NCBI RefSeq assembly: GCF_019263705.2
Contig: NZ_JADQDK010000001.1
Coordinates: 1,922,001 to 1,986,000 of the forward strand
Reading direction: 5' to 3'
Length of the DNA: 64,000 bases
Origin: Pseudonocardia abyssalis
Lineage (GTDB): Bacteria; Actinomycetota; Actinomycetes; Mycobacteriales; Pseudonocardiaceae
Translations under genes and position numbers: made by a program
Notes under the pieces: model-generated
Databases searched by the model: none
Told to the model about the DNA's origin: nothing
Seen by the model: only the letters and a program-made list of their open reading frames with translations
In this document: piece by piece, positions 43,200 through 50,779 of the stretch
Position numbering within the stretch: the first letter of the stretch is position 1
How the letters are laid out: every line of letters begins with the position of its first letter

Positions 43200-45490
43200 T
43201 GCGGGGCCTCCACGTCGGGGCTGGCGGGTAGGTGGGTGAGGGCGGGGAGCACGCCGCCGGTGTGCCAGTACACGACCGGGCCGGCGGCGGGGAGGCGGTC
43301 GAGCAGCGCCGAGAACGCCTTCGCGCCGTAGGAGTCGTCGAGCAGCAGGCCCTCCGTGTGCAGGGCGAGGCGGGCGGCGTCGCGGTCGCGCGCCGACGCG
43401 ACGCCGAACCCGGCGCCGCGGGCGTCGACCCACTCCGGGGCGGCGGGGACGGGCCCGCCCAGCAGCGCGGCGCAGTCCGCGGCCAGCCCGGCGACGTGGG
43501 CGGCGATGTCGGGCGGCGGGCGGCTCACCGACACCCCGAGCACCGGCACGTCGACGCCGGCCGCGGCGAACCCGGCCGTCAGCCCGGCGATGCTGCCGCC
43601 CGAGCCGACCGACAGCACGACGAGCGCGGGGGTCAGCTCCGCGAGCAGCTCGGCCGCCGCGGCGGCGAACCCCACGGCCCCGAGCCCGGTCGATCCCCCG
43701 CGCGGCACGGCGTAGGGGCGGCGGCCCGCGGCGCGCAGCTCGGCGGCGCGGTCGGCGACGTCCCGGTCGAGCCGGCTGCGGTCCGCGCCGGTGTACCGGA
43801 GCACGGCCCCGGACGCGACGGCGAGCGCCAGGTTGGGGGCAAGGGCGCCGCCCGGGGCGCCGGCGACGAGCAGCTCGCAGTCCAGCCCCGCGACGCGGGC
43901 GGCGAGCGCGGCGGCGGGGGCGAAGTTGGAGCCCGCCCCTCCCCCGGTGACCAGCACGTCGGCGCCCTCGGCGAGCGCGGCGGCGACCAGGAACTCCAGC
44001 GGGCGCGTCTTGTTGCCGGCGACGCCGAACCCGGCGAGGTCGTCGCGCTTGACCCACACCGGCCCGCAGCCGAGCGCGGTCTCCAGCCGGCGGGCGCGGT
44101 GCAGCGGGGTCGGGAACACGCCCAGCGGGAACCGGTCGTGCGCGGGAGCAGTGGCCGGGGCAACGGTTTCCGCGCACGAGCGTGCCAGCACCCCGTCGAC
44201 CATCCCCGCCGCCGCGTCGACCGCGGGCCCGGTAGCCCAGGCCCGGACCTGCGCCTCGTCGGCGACACCGCGCGCCACGAGCCCGGCCACCAGGTCCTCG
44301 CCGGACTCGCGCAGCACCTCGTGCAGCACCTGCTGGGCGCGGTGCTTCCCGAGCACCCCGGACAGCCCGGCCAGCACCCGCTCCGAGGTGAGCCCGCCGC
44401 CGTAGCGCTGCGCGTTCGCGGCCATCGCCGCCGTGTTCACCTCCAGCCCGTCGAGCAGGCGCAGCGCCAGCGAGGTCGCGGTACCGGTCAGCTGGCAGAC
44501 CTCGGGCAGCGCGATCCACTCCGCCTTCCACGACCGCCCGTCGCGCTCGTGCCCGCCGACCATCCCCTCCAGCAGCACCGCGGCCGAGGACCGGGCCAGG
44601 CGGGCGAGGGTGTCGAGGTGCTCGCTGCCCTCGGGGTTGCGCTTGTGCGGCATCGTGATCGAGCTGACGGCCCCCGGCGGTGCGGCCTCGGCCAGCTCGC
44701 CGATCTCGGGACGCGCCAGCTCGTAGACCTCGGTCCCGATCCGCGCCAGCGTGCCGCAGACCCCGGCGAGCACCCCGCCGAACTCCGCGACGCGGTCGCG
44801 CGCGGTGAGCCAGGAGATCCCGGGGTCGCCGAGCCCGAGCTCCGCGCAGAACCGGGCCCGCAGCTCCGGGCCGTCGGCGCCGAAGAACGCGAGCGCGCCG
44901 ACGGCCCCGCCGAGCTGCCCGACCGACCAGCGCGGTGCGCCCTCGCGCAGCCGGTCGAGGTGGCGACGCACCTCGTCGGCCCAGGACGCGACCTTGAAGC
45001 CGAACGTGATCGGCGCCCCGGGCTGGCCGTGGGTGCGCCCGGCCATGACGGTGCCGCGGTGCTCCCGCGCGAGCTCCAGCAACCGCTCCTCGACGGCGAG
45101 CAGGTCGCGCCGCACGATCGCACCGACGTCGCGCATGACGATCCCGAACCAGGTGTCGGTGACGTCCTGCACCGTCGCCCCGACGTAGACGTGCTCGCGG
45201 GCGTGCTCGGGCAGCACGCGCAGCAGTCCCCGGATCAGGCCGAGCGTCGAGTGCGAGGTGGCGCGGGTCTGCTCGGCGACGTACCCCAGGTCCAGCGCGC
45301 CGATGCCGACGTCCGACAGCGCCGCGGCCGCCGAGTCGGGGACGATGCCCAGCGACGCCTGCGCGCGGGCGAGCGCGGCGAGGACGTCGAGCCAGGTCTG
45401 CAGCATCGCGCGCTCGTCGAACACCGCCGTCAGCTCGGGGGTGCCCCAGAGGTGGGCGTAGAGGGTGGAGCTGCTCAGACGGGTGCCCAC
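43196..45490 (-). CDS. Fusion of aspartase/fumarase-superfamily lyase and PLP-dependent beta-family enzyme
   Basis: The 764-residue protein joins two enzymes. Residues 1-440 are an adenylosuccinate-lyase/cycloisomerase-like lyase: AGRTHGQPGAPITFGFK, and SSITMPHKRNPEGSEHL as the catalytic loop. A short linker with CAETVAPATAPAH leads to a fold-type II PLP domain (residues about 450-764) like D-cysteine desulfhydrase or ACC deaminase: PLHRARRLE, VKRDDLAGFGVAGNKTRPLEFLV with the Schiff-base Lys, GGGAGSNFAPAAALAA and SVGSGGSIAGLTAG. Bacterial CoM synthesis uses members of just these two families. The fusion probably channels a sulfonated intermediate to a thiolation step. The GTG start overlaps the upstream gene by 16 bases. 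Confidence 0.85.
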   Translation of the reverse strand: MGTRLSSSTLYAHLWGTPELTAVFDERAMLQTWLDVLAALARAQASLGIVPDSAAAALSDVGIGALDLGYVAEQTRATSHSTLGLIRGLLRVLPEHAREHVYVGATVQDVTDTWFGIVMRDVGAIVRRDLLAVEERLLELAREHRGTVMAGRTHGQPGAPITFGFKVASWADEVRRHLDRLREGAPRWSVGQLGGAVGALAFFGADGPELRARFCAELGLGDPGISWLTARDRVAEFGGVLAGVCGTLARIGTEVYELARPEIGELAEAAPPGAVSSITMPHKRNPEGSEHLDTLARLARSSAAVLLEGMVGGHERDGRSWKAEWIALPEVCQLTGTATSLALRLLDGLEVNTAAMAANAQRYGGGLTSERVLAGLSGVLGKHRAQQVLHEVLRESGEDLVAGLVARGVADEAQVRAWATGPAVDAAAGMVDGVLARSCAETVAPATAPAHDRFPLGVFPTPLHRARRLETALGCGPVWVKRDDLAGFGVAGNKTRPLEFLVAAALAEGADVLVTGGGAGSNFAPAAALAARVAGLDCELLVAGAPGGALAPNLALAVASGAVLRYTGADRSRLDRDVADRAAELRAAGRRPYAVPRGGSTGLGAVGFAAAAAELLAELTPALVVLSVGSGGSIAGLTAGFAAAGVDVPVLGVSVSRPPPDIAAHVAGLAADCAALLGGPVPAAPEWVDARGAGFGVASARDRDAARLALHTEGLLLDDSYGAKAFSALLDRLPAAGPVVYWHTGGVLPALTHLPASPDVEAPQ
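44166..44179. repeat. 14-base match to the terB hairpin inside the fusion linker
   Basis: GTTTCCGCGCACGA here is identical to the right arm of the hairpin at 16526-16567. It codes for part of the linker between the two enzyme domains. It may be the relic of an intergenic element from a time when the domains were separate genes. Confidence 0.5.
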
Positions 45491-46413
45491 ACCGGCTCCT
45501 GCTGCGCGGCGAGGGTGCGCAGCGCCTCGCGGACGTGCTCCAGCGACGAGCCCCACGGCACCGTCGCCCAGCCGGGACCGGAATCGGTGTGCTCCTCCTG
45601 CATGCAGCACTTCGTGAGCAGCACCGGCGGGCGCGGGCCGGGCGCGCGCTTCGGGCAGAAGTCCACGACGGGTACCTCGGTGCCGTAGAACCACTCGTGG
45701 ATCTGTTGCGAGCGGGTGCAGCCGAGCAGGGTCCAGTCGGCCTGCGGCGGGTGCTCGTCGAGGTAGGAGACCTGCGCACCCTCCACGTCGCTCCCCGAAC
45801 CGCGGCACGGCAGCAGGTAGTGCTGCGCCGGGTGCTCCGCGGCCAGCGCGCCGAGATCGGTCAGCTCGCTGACCAGCTCGATCGGCGGCAGGTCCTCGGT
45901 GATCGCGAGGAGGCGCTGCGCCTGGTCGAAGAGCTTCGCGGGCTCCGGGGGCACGACCTCGCGCACGACGATCCGCAGCGGGCGGGCGTCGAGGATGAAG
46001 TTGACGTGCTCGTAGCGGCCCTGCACGACGACCGCGCGCGCCCCGGGCACCGTGGCCGCGGCCGCGGCCAGCGCCGACGGGATCGCGGTGTCGACCTCCG
46101 GGTCGTGCACCCAGGCGCACTCGTCCGGGCCGGCGAGCAGCGTCGTCCCGACGATCGGCGCGAACAGCGGGCCGTCCGGGTCGTCGGGCGGGTTCGGCAC
46201 CTTCTCCACGTGCAGCACCGCGAGGCCCGCCGCCGAGCGCGCGACGACGAATCGGGTGCGGCGGTAGGCGTCGCGGCCGACGAAGTACGCGCGCAGCGAG
46301 GCCGCGTCGAGGCCGACGTCGGGCGGCAGGGCCGCCACGGACACACCCCGGTAGCGACCCGGGACGACGTTGGGCCCGGTCGGGACGGCCGGCACGGGGG
46401 CGGGTGCACTCAC
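45475..46413 (-). CDS. Unknown protein between ComA and the lyase-PLP fusion
   Basis: The 312-residue protein is soluble. It begins VPTGPNVVPGRYRGVSVAALPPD, has a middle AVVVQGRYEHVNFILDARPLRIVVREVVPPEPAKL, and a cysteine-containing C-terminal half: HYLLPCRGSG, LLGCTRSQQIHEWFYG, VDFCPKR and LLTKCCMQEEH. The spacing of five late cysteines could bind a metal or carry a redox thiol. I do not recognise the family with confidence. Overlaps on both sides (4 and 16 bases) place it firmly in the pathway, where it could supply the decarboxylation or reduction step that bacterial CoM synthesis requires. Confidence 0.7.
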   Translation of the reverse strand: MSAPAPVPAVPTGPNVVPGRYRGVSVAALPPDVGLDAASLRAYFVGRDAYRRTRFVVARSAAGLAVLHVEKVPNPPDDPDGPLFAPIVGTTLLAGPDECAWVHDPEVDTAIPSALAAAAATVPGARAVVVQGRYEHVNFILDARPLRIVVREVVPPEPAKLFDQAQRLLAITEDLPPIELVSELTDLGALAAEHPAQHYLLPCRGSGSDVEGAQVSYLDEHPPQADWTLLGCTRSQQIHEWFYGTEVPVVDFCPKRAPGPRPPVLLTKCCMQEEHTDSGPGWATVPWGSSLEHVREALRTLAAQQEPVWAPV

Positions 46414-47195
46414 GCCGGCCCCGTCCCGACCGCGTCCTCCTGCCGGGCGGCGGCGGTGTCCGACCGCAGGCCCAGGCGCAGCGTCTCGACCGACAGGACC
46501 TCCGAGAGCGCCACGTTGCCGAGGTTGACGTCGGCCCCGAAACGGCGGATGAACCAGGCCTGCTGCGAGGATCGGGGCGCCTCGAACACCACCCGCTCGA
46601 CGCCGACGGCCGCCGCGACGGCCTCCACGACGTCGGGCCGGACACGCCCCGACGAGTCGAACGTGCCGACGGTTCCGCTCTGCCGCCCCTCGGTGACGAC
46701 CAGGCTCGCACCCGCGTCGAGGTCGGACAGCGCCTCGGCGGGCCAGGTGCGGGCCGCGAGCTGCTCCCCCGGCGACTTCGCTCCGACCTCGGCGAGCACG
46801 GTGAACCGGTCCGCGGCCGAGCCGATCAGCGCGCGCTTCTGGGGCACCGTCATGTCGACGGTGCCCCGGGACACCTCGACCATCGCGAAACCCGTGTCGT
46901 ACGCCCAGGCCAGGCATTCCCGGGCGCGGCCCTGCGCGAACGCGATCTCCAGCAGGGTGCCGCCCAGGCAGGCCGGGACGCCCTGGGCGGCGAGCAGCGC
47001 GAGCTTGGCGTCGAGTGCGGCGTCGACGTACGCGGTGCCCCAGCCGACCTTCCAGATGTCGACGTGCGCCGCGGCCGAGGACAGCAGGTCGGCGGCGGCG
47101 CCGGGCGGGATGCCGGGGTCGAGCACGTGGGTCAGCCCGGTGCTGCGGGGCTTGGCCGCTCGCGCGGGGAGATCCAGGAACGACGGGTCGACCAC
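46410..47195 (-). CDS. comA: Phosphosulfolactate synthase (ComA homologue)
   Basis: The 261-residue protein aligns by eye along its length with ComA: KPRSTGLTHVLDPGI at the start, VDIWKVGWGTAYV, ACLGGTLLEIAFAQG, FAMVEVSRGTVDM, FTVLAEVGAK, then VVTEGRQSG and the C-terminal VVFEAPRSSQQAWFIRRFG, VNLGNV, VLSVETLRLGLRSDT. ComA adds sulfite to phosphoenolpyruvate to make phosphosulfolactate, the first step toward coenzyme M. The GTG at 47195 is preferred because TATCAT lies 6 bases upstream, giving a leaderless mRNA. It is the first gene of a six-gene operon. Confidence 0.92.
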   Translation of the reverse strand: MVDPSFLDLPARAAKPRSTGLTHVLDPGIPPGAAADLLSSAAAHVDIWKVGWGTAYVDAALDAKLALLAAQGVPACLGGTLLEIAFAQGRARECLAWAYDTGFAMVEVSRGTVDMTVPQKRALIGSAADRFTVLAEVGAKSPGEQLAARTWPAEALSDLDAGASLVVTEGRQSGTVGTFDSSGRVRPDVVEAVAAAVGVERVVFEAPRSSQQAWFIRRFGADVNLGNVALSEVLSVETLRLGLRSDTAAARQEDAVGTGPA

Positions 47196-47210
47196 GAGGA
47201 GATGATAGGT

Positions 47211-47238
47211 CACATAGTGGAGAGACACCTACTATAGG
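47211..47238. promoter_or_regulatory. Shared motifs between comA and the AIR-synthase-like gene
   Basis: ACATAGTGGAG (47212-47222; reverse complement near CTCCACTATGT) and ACCTACTATAG (47227-47237) are two opposed copies of the block's motif. TACTAT (47230-47235) is 7 bases before the GTG of the plus-strand gene. The whole divergent region is only 47 bases long. Confidence 0.65.
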
Positions 47239-47242
47239 AGAC

Positions 47243-48220
47243 GTGCCTCGTACTGATCAGGACTCGCTCGACGCTCTCGTCGCCGTGCTGCGCTCCCATC
47301 CCGGGATGCGGGGCAAGGCCGCGATCGGCCTGGTGTCGGAGGTGCTGGGCGGCAGTGACATCCACAACGGCGACTGGCTGGGCGGGCCGGGCGACGACGG
47401 CGCGGTCGTCGAGGCGTTCGGCGGGTCGGTCGTGGCGTGCGGCGAGGCGATGTGGCCGCCGTTCGTGCGCGCCGACCCGTTCGGGGCCGGGTTCGCCGCG
47501 GTGCTCACCAACGTTAACGACCTCGCCGCGATGGGTGCGGTCCCGCTCGGGATCGTCGACACGATCGTCGCGGACGCGGGGACGGCTCGGCGCGCGCTGG
47601 AGGGCATGCGCAGGGCGTGCGAGCTGCTGCGCGTCCCGGTCATCGGCGGGCACCTCACCGAGCACGACGGGGAGCCGGCGATCTCGGCGTTCGGCGTCGG
47701 CGCGGCGACGCACCCGCTGTCGGTGACGCGCATGGACGTCGGGCAGGAGCTGGTGGCGGCCTACGCGCTCGACGGGACGATGCGTCCGGACTTCCCGTTC
47801 TTCCCCGCCTTCGAACAGCGCGGCTCACGGTGCGCCGACGACGTCCGACTGCTCGCCGAGGTCGCGGCGGCCGGGTCGTGCGTGGCCGCGAAGGACATCA
47901 GCATGGCCGGGTTCGCGGGGTCGCTCGCGATGCTGCTGGAACAGGGGCGGTTCGGCGTCACCGTCGATCTGGCCGCTCTGCCGGTCCCCGACGGCGTCGA
48001 TCTCGCCGCCTGGCTCACGTGCTTCCCGAGCTTCGGGTTCCTGCTCTGCGCCCCGGACGGCCGCGCCGCCGAGCTGACCGCGGCGTTCGACGCGCGGGGC
48101 CTGCACGCCGCCGTGCTCGGCACCCTCGACGACACCGGGCACCTCGCCCTGAGACTCGGTGACGCCACCGCGACGGTGTTCGACGTCGGGCGCGAGCCGG
48201 TGACGGGGCTGGCGCGGTGA
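47243..48220 (+). CDS. Sll0787-type AIR-synthase-like protein of the Nit1C set
   Basis: The 325-residue protein belongs to the PurM/HypE/SelD ATP-binding fold: GDDGAVVEAFGGSVVACGEAMWPPFV, VLTNVNDLAAMGAVPLGIVDTIV (the PurM-like metal/ATP segment), VIGGHLTEHD and AAKDISMAGFAGSLAMLLE. The sll0787-like subgroup is a standard member of the Nit1C cluster, and its product is unknown. The GTG is most likely leaderless. It is divergent from comA and ends 4 bases before a convergent small gene. Confidence 0.85.
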   Translation: MPRTDQDSLDALVAVLRSHPGMRGKAAIGLVSEVLGGSDIHNGDWLGGPGDDGAVVEAFGGSVVACGEAMWPPFVRADPFGAGFAAVLTNVNDLAAMGAVPLGIVDTIVADAGTARRALEGMRRACELLRVPVIGGHLTEHDGEPAISAFGVGAATHPLSVTRMDVGQELVAAYALDGTMRPDFPFFPAFEQRGSRCADDVRLLAEVAAAGSCVAAKDISMAGFAGSLAMLLEQGRFGVTVDLAALPVPDGVDLAAWLTCFPSFGFLLCAPDGRAAELTAAFDARGLHAAVLGTLDDTGHLALRLGDATATVFDVGREPVTGLAR

Positions 48221-48224
48221 GCGG

Positions 48225-48548
48225 CTACGCCGCGACCCGGACGCGCGCCGTCGAGCGGGCCGCGATGTCGGAGGCGAGGGAGAAGATCCGTTCGGCGCGC
48301 TCCGCGTCGACCCAGATGTGCGTGGCCGCGAACTCGACCCACTGGTCGGGTCCGACCAGCGGCTGGTCGTCGTACTCCAGCTCGCCCCAGGTGACGGCGA
48401 GCTCCATCAGCTCGATCATCTCGTCGGCGTCGTGCTCCACGGTGAGCAGCCGGTCGTGGTGGGCGCGCAGGGCGGGATCGACGCTGCAGCCGCCGGTGCA
48501 GGCGGCGGCCCGCGTCGCGGTCGCTCCGGCACACGTCACGATCGTCAT
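48225..48548 (-). CDS. Small Cys-rich-N-terminus protein, unknown
   Basis: The 107-residue protein begins MTIVTCAGATATRAAACTGGCSVDP, with three cysteines in the first 22 residues, followed by an acidic helical part (DADEMIELMELAVTWGELEYDD) and WVEFAATHIWVDAERAERIF. GAGGAG lies 6 bases before the ATG, which supports expression. I do not recognise it. It is divergent from the OsmC gene and might bind a metal. Confidence 0.6.
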   Translation of the reverse strand: MTIVTCAGATATRAAACTGGCSVDPALRAHHDRLLTVEHDADEMIELMELAVTWGELEYDDQPLVGPDQWVEFAATHIWVDAERAERIFSLASDIAARSTARVRVAA

Positions 48549-48632
48549 GAACAGCTCCTCGGGTCGGGCGAGCGGTCACGTTCCCAGTTGTTCATTGCAG
48601 GTGTGTTGCACGTCCCACTACCGGAGGTACTC

Positions 48633-49052
48633 GTGATCGAACGCACGGTCAGCTCGCGCTGGGACGGCGGCCTGCGCGCCGTCGTCGACGCCGGGGGGTT
48701 CGAGCTCGTCGTCGACGAGCCGGAGTCCGTCGAGGGCGGGACCGGCAAGGGGCCGCAGCCGACCGAGCTGCTGCTCGCCTCGGTGGCCTCCTGCATGACG
48801 CTCGCGATGGCCTACTCCGCCCGCAAGCGCGAGGTCGAGCTCGTCGGGCTGGACGTCGTGGTCACCGGCACCTACGACGGGCCGCAGTTCTCCGCCCTGC
48901 GGATCACCGTCACCACGGAGTCGCCGACGGGCGAGGAGCTCGACAAGCTCGTCGCCTCAGCGGAACGGGTCTGCTACGTGACCCGGACGCTCAAGCTCGG
49001 TCCGGCCATCACCGTCGTCGCGGGCCAGCCGGGCGACCTCGCGCAGGGGTAG
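48633..49052 (+). CDS. OsmC-family protein
   Basis: The 139-residue protein has the OsmC pattern: GGTGKGPQPTELLLASVASCMTLAMAYSARKR with the first redox cysteine, and AERVCYVTRTLKLGP with the second. OsmC/Ohr proteins reduce organic peroxides through these cysteines. The position next to thiol-metabolism genes may be meaningful. CGGAGG lies 8 bases before the GTG. Its 3' end overlaps larC on the opposite strand by 96 bases. Confidence 0.88.
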   Translation: MIERTVSSRWDGGLRAVVDAGGFELVVDEPESVEGGTGKGPQPTELLLASVASCMTLAMAYSARKREVELVGLDVVVTGTYDGPQFSALRITVTTESPTGEELDKLVASAERVCYVTRTLKLGPAITVVAGQPGDLAQG

Positions 49053-50117
49053 TCCCAGTGCCGCGGCGGCCGCGGCGACGTCGTCGTGCTCGGGCTTGGA
49101 CCCCCACGGCCCGTGCTTCACCCGGACGGAGTGCCCGCCCACGTCGACCGTCGACTCCCGACGGGGCAGCGCGACCCGGTCCACGGGGCTGCGCCGCAGG
49201 CCGAGGCTGCCCGTCTCGGCGAACACGATCCGCTCGCAGTCCGCGGTCCGCTCCGACGCGGTCAGGACGTGCACGGTGTGCGCCGGCCGCCCCTTCTTCA
49301 TGACGATCGGCGTGATCCACGCGTCGGCCGCCCCCGCGTCGAGCAGCCGGGCGACGAGGTGCCCGAGTACCTCGCCGGTGACGTCGTCGACGTTGGTCTC
49401 CAGCAGGATCATCGGCGCGACCGCTCCCTGCGCCTCGCCGAGCAGCGCCTGCAGCACGTTGGGCCGGTCCGGGTCGTCGCGTCCGCCCGCCCCGTAGCCC
49501 ACCGCGCCCAGCCGCATCGGCGGGACGGGCCCGAAGGCGGCCCCGATCAGCAGGGCCGCACCGGTCGGCGTCACGGTCTCGCCCTCCCCCGCCCCCGTCA
49601 CCGCGGCACCCGCGGCGGCGAGCAGCGCGGTCGTGGCCGGGGCCGGGAGCGGGAGCACGCCGTGCCGGGTGGTGACCGTGCCCCGCCCCAACGGGAGCGG
49701 GCCGCAGTGCAGGTCGGTGACGCCGAGCAGGTCCAGAGCCGAGGCGACGCCGACGGTGTCGACGACGGTGTCGAGCCCGCCGATCTCGTGCAGGTGCACC
49801 TGCGCCGGGTCGACGCCGTGGATGCGCGCCTCCACCTCGGCGATCGCCCGCACCGCGCGCACCGCGGTCGGCCACGCCGCCACGTGGTCGAGCAGCACGG
49901 CGGCCCGGCGCTCGGTCGCGGTGTCGTGGACGGTGACGACCGCGCGGGTGGCGGTCAACGCACCCCGCCGGACCCGCTCGGCATCGAGGCTCCACCCCCG
50001 CAGGCCGGTCGCGGCGACGGCGGCGCGCACGTCGTCGAGCGGGGCACCGAGGTCGAGCAGCGCCCCGAGCAGCATGTCGCCGGAGACTCCGCCGACGGGG
50101 TTGAGCCAGCAGATCAC
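48957..50117 (-). CDS. larC: Nickel-pincer cofactor biosynthesis protein LarC
   Basis: The 386-residue protein shows LarC features: WLNPVGGVSGDMLLGALLDLGAPLDDV at the start, HGVDPAQVHLHEIGGLDTVVDTVG, LPLGRGTVTTRHGVLPLPAPA, ILLETNVDDVTGEVLGHL and WITPIVMKKGRPAHTVHVL, ending KPEHDDVAAAAAALGLPLREV. LarC inserts nickel into the pincer nucleotide with CTP. It is one continuous frame, unlike the programmed frameshift form in Lactobacillus. Its GTG overlaps the larB stop by 4 bases. Confidence 0.94.
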   Translation of the reverse strand: MICWLNPVGGVSGDMLLGALLDLGAPLDDVRAAVAATGLRGWSLDAERVRRGALTATRAVVTVHDTATERRAAVLLDHVAAWPTAVRAVRAIAEVEARIHGVDPAQVHLHEIGGLDTVVDTVGVASALDLLGVTDLHCGPLPLGRGTVTTRHGVLPLPAPATTALLAAAGAAVTGAGEGETVTPTGAALLIGAAFGPVPPMRLGAVGYGAGGRDDPDRPNVLQALLGEAQGAVAPMILLETNVDDVTGEVLGHLVARLLDAGAADAWITPIVMKKGRPAHTVHVLTASERTADCERIVFAETGSLGLRRSPVDRVALPRRESTVDVGGHSVRVKHGPWGSKPEHDDVAAAAAALGLPLREVARLARDDGDGRTELERPGHVADPFR

Positions 50118-50779
50118 CGGCGCGCCGCGTGGGCGAGGCGGTGCGCGGCCATCGCCGCGCCGAACCCGGAGTCGATGTTGACGACGACCACGCCGGCCGC
50201 GCACGAGGTCAGCATCGCGAGCAGCGCCGTGACGCCCTCGAGCGCGGCCCCGTACCCCACCGAGGTCGGCACCGCGATCACCGGGCAGCCGACGAGCCCA
50301 CCGATCACGCTCGCCAGCGCACCCTCCATCCCGGCCACGCAGACGACGGTGTCGGCCGCGCCGAGCACCTCGCGCTCGGCGAGCAACCGGTGCAGCCCGG
50401 CTACCCCGACGTCGCGGATCTCGTGCACGTCCAGACCGACCGCGGAGGCGACGGCCGCCGCCTCCGCCGCGACCGGGGCGTCCGAGGTGCCGGCCGAGGC
50501 GACGACGACCCGGAACCCCCGCGCCGACGCGGGGCGCCAGACGAGCAGCCGGGCCGCAGCGTCGTAGGTGCCGCCGGGCACCGCCACCTCCGCGGCCGCC
50601 CCGGCCTCGATCCGCGTGACCAGCACCGGTCCGGTGTTGGCGGCCAGCAGCTCACGGACCACCCCGGTGATCGCCTCCGGCGACTTGCCGGGGCCGTAGA
50701 CGACCTCCGGCAGCCCCGACCGCTGTTCGCGGTCGAGGTCCGGGCGGGCGTAGCCGAGGTCGGCGAAGCCCTCGTTCAC
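50114..50779 (-). CDS. larB: Nickel-pincer cofactor biosynthesis protein LarB
   Basis: The 221-residue protein has an N-terminal segment EVVYGPGKSPEAITGVVREL and a C-terminal domain like the PurE AIR carboxylase: VVVASAGTSDAPVAAEAAAVA, VCVAGMEGALASVIGGLVGCPVIAVPTSVGYG and VVNIDSGFGAAMAAHRL. LarB carboxylates and hydrolyses nicotinic acid adenine dinucleotide at the start of the pathway. It is coupled to larE upstream by a 4-base overlap. Confidence 0.94.
   Translation of the reverse strand: MNEGFADLGYARPDLDREQRSGLPEVVYGPGKSPEAITGVVRELLAANTGPVLVTRIEAGAAAEVAVPGGTYDAAARLLVWRPASARGFRVVVASAGTSDAPVAAEAAAVASAVGLDVHEIRDVGVAGLHRLLAEREVLGAADTVVCVAGMEGALASVIGGLVGCPVIAVPTSVGYGAALEGVTALLAMLTSCAAGVVVVNIDSGFGAAMAAHRLAHAARR

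Noticed and set aside
48612-48622. A further copy of the ATCCACTATAG motif upstream of the OsmC gene
   Set aside because: GTCCCACTACC matches only partly and lacks the TATA core, so I do not count it as a regulon site.
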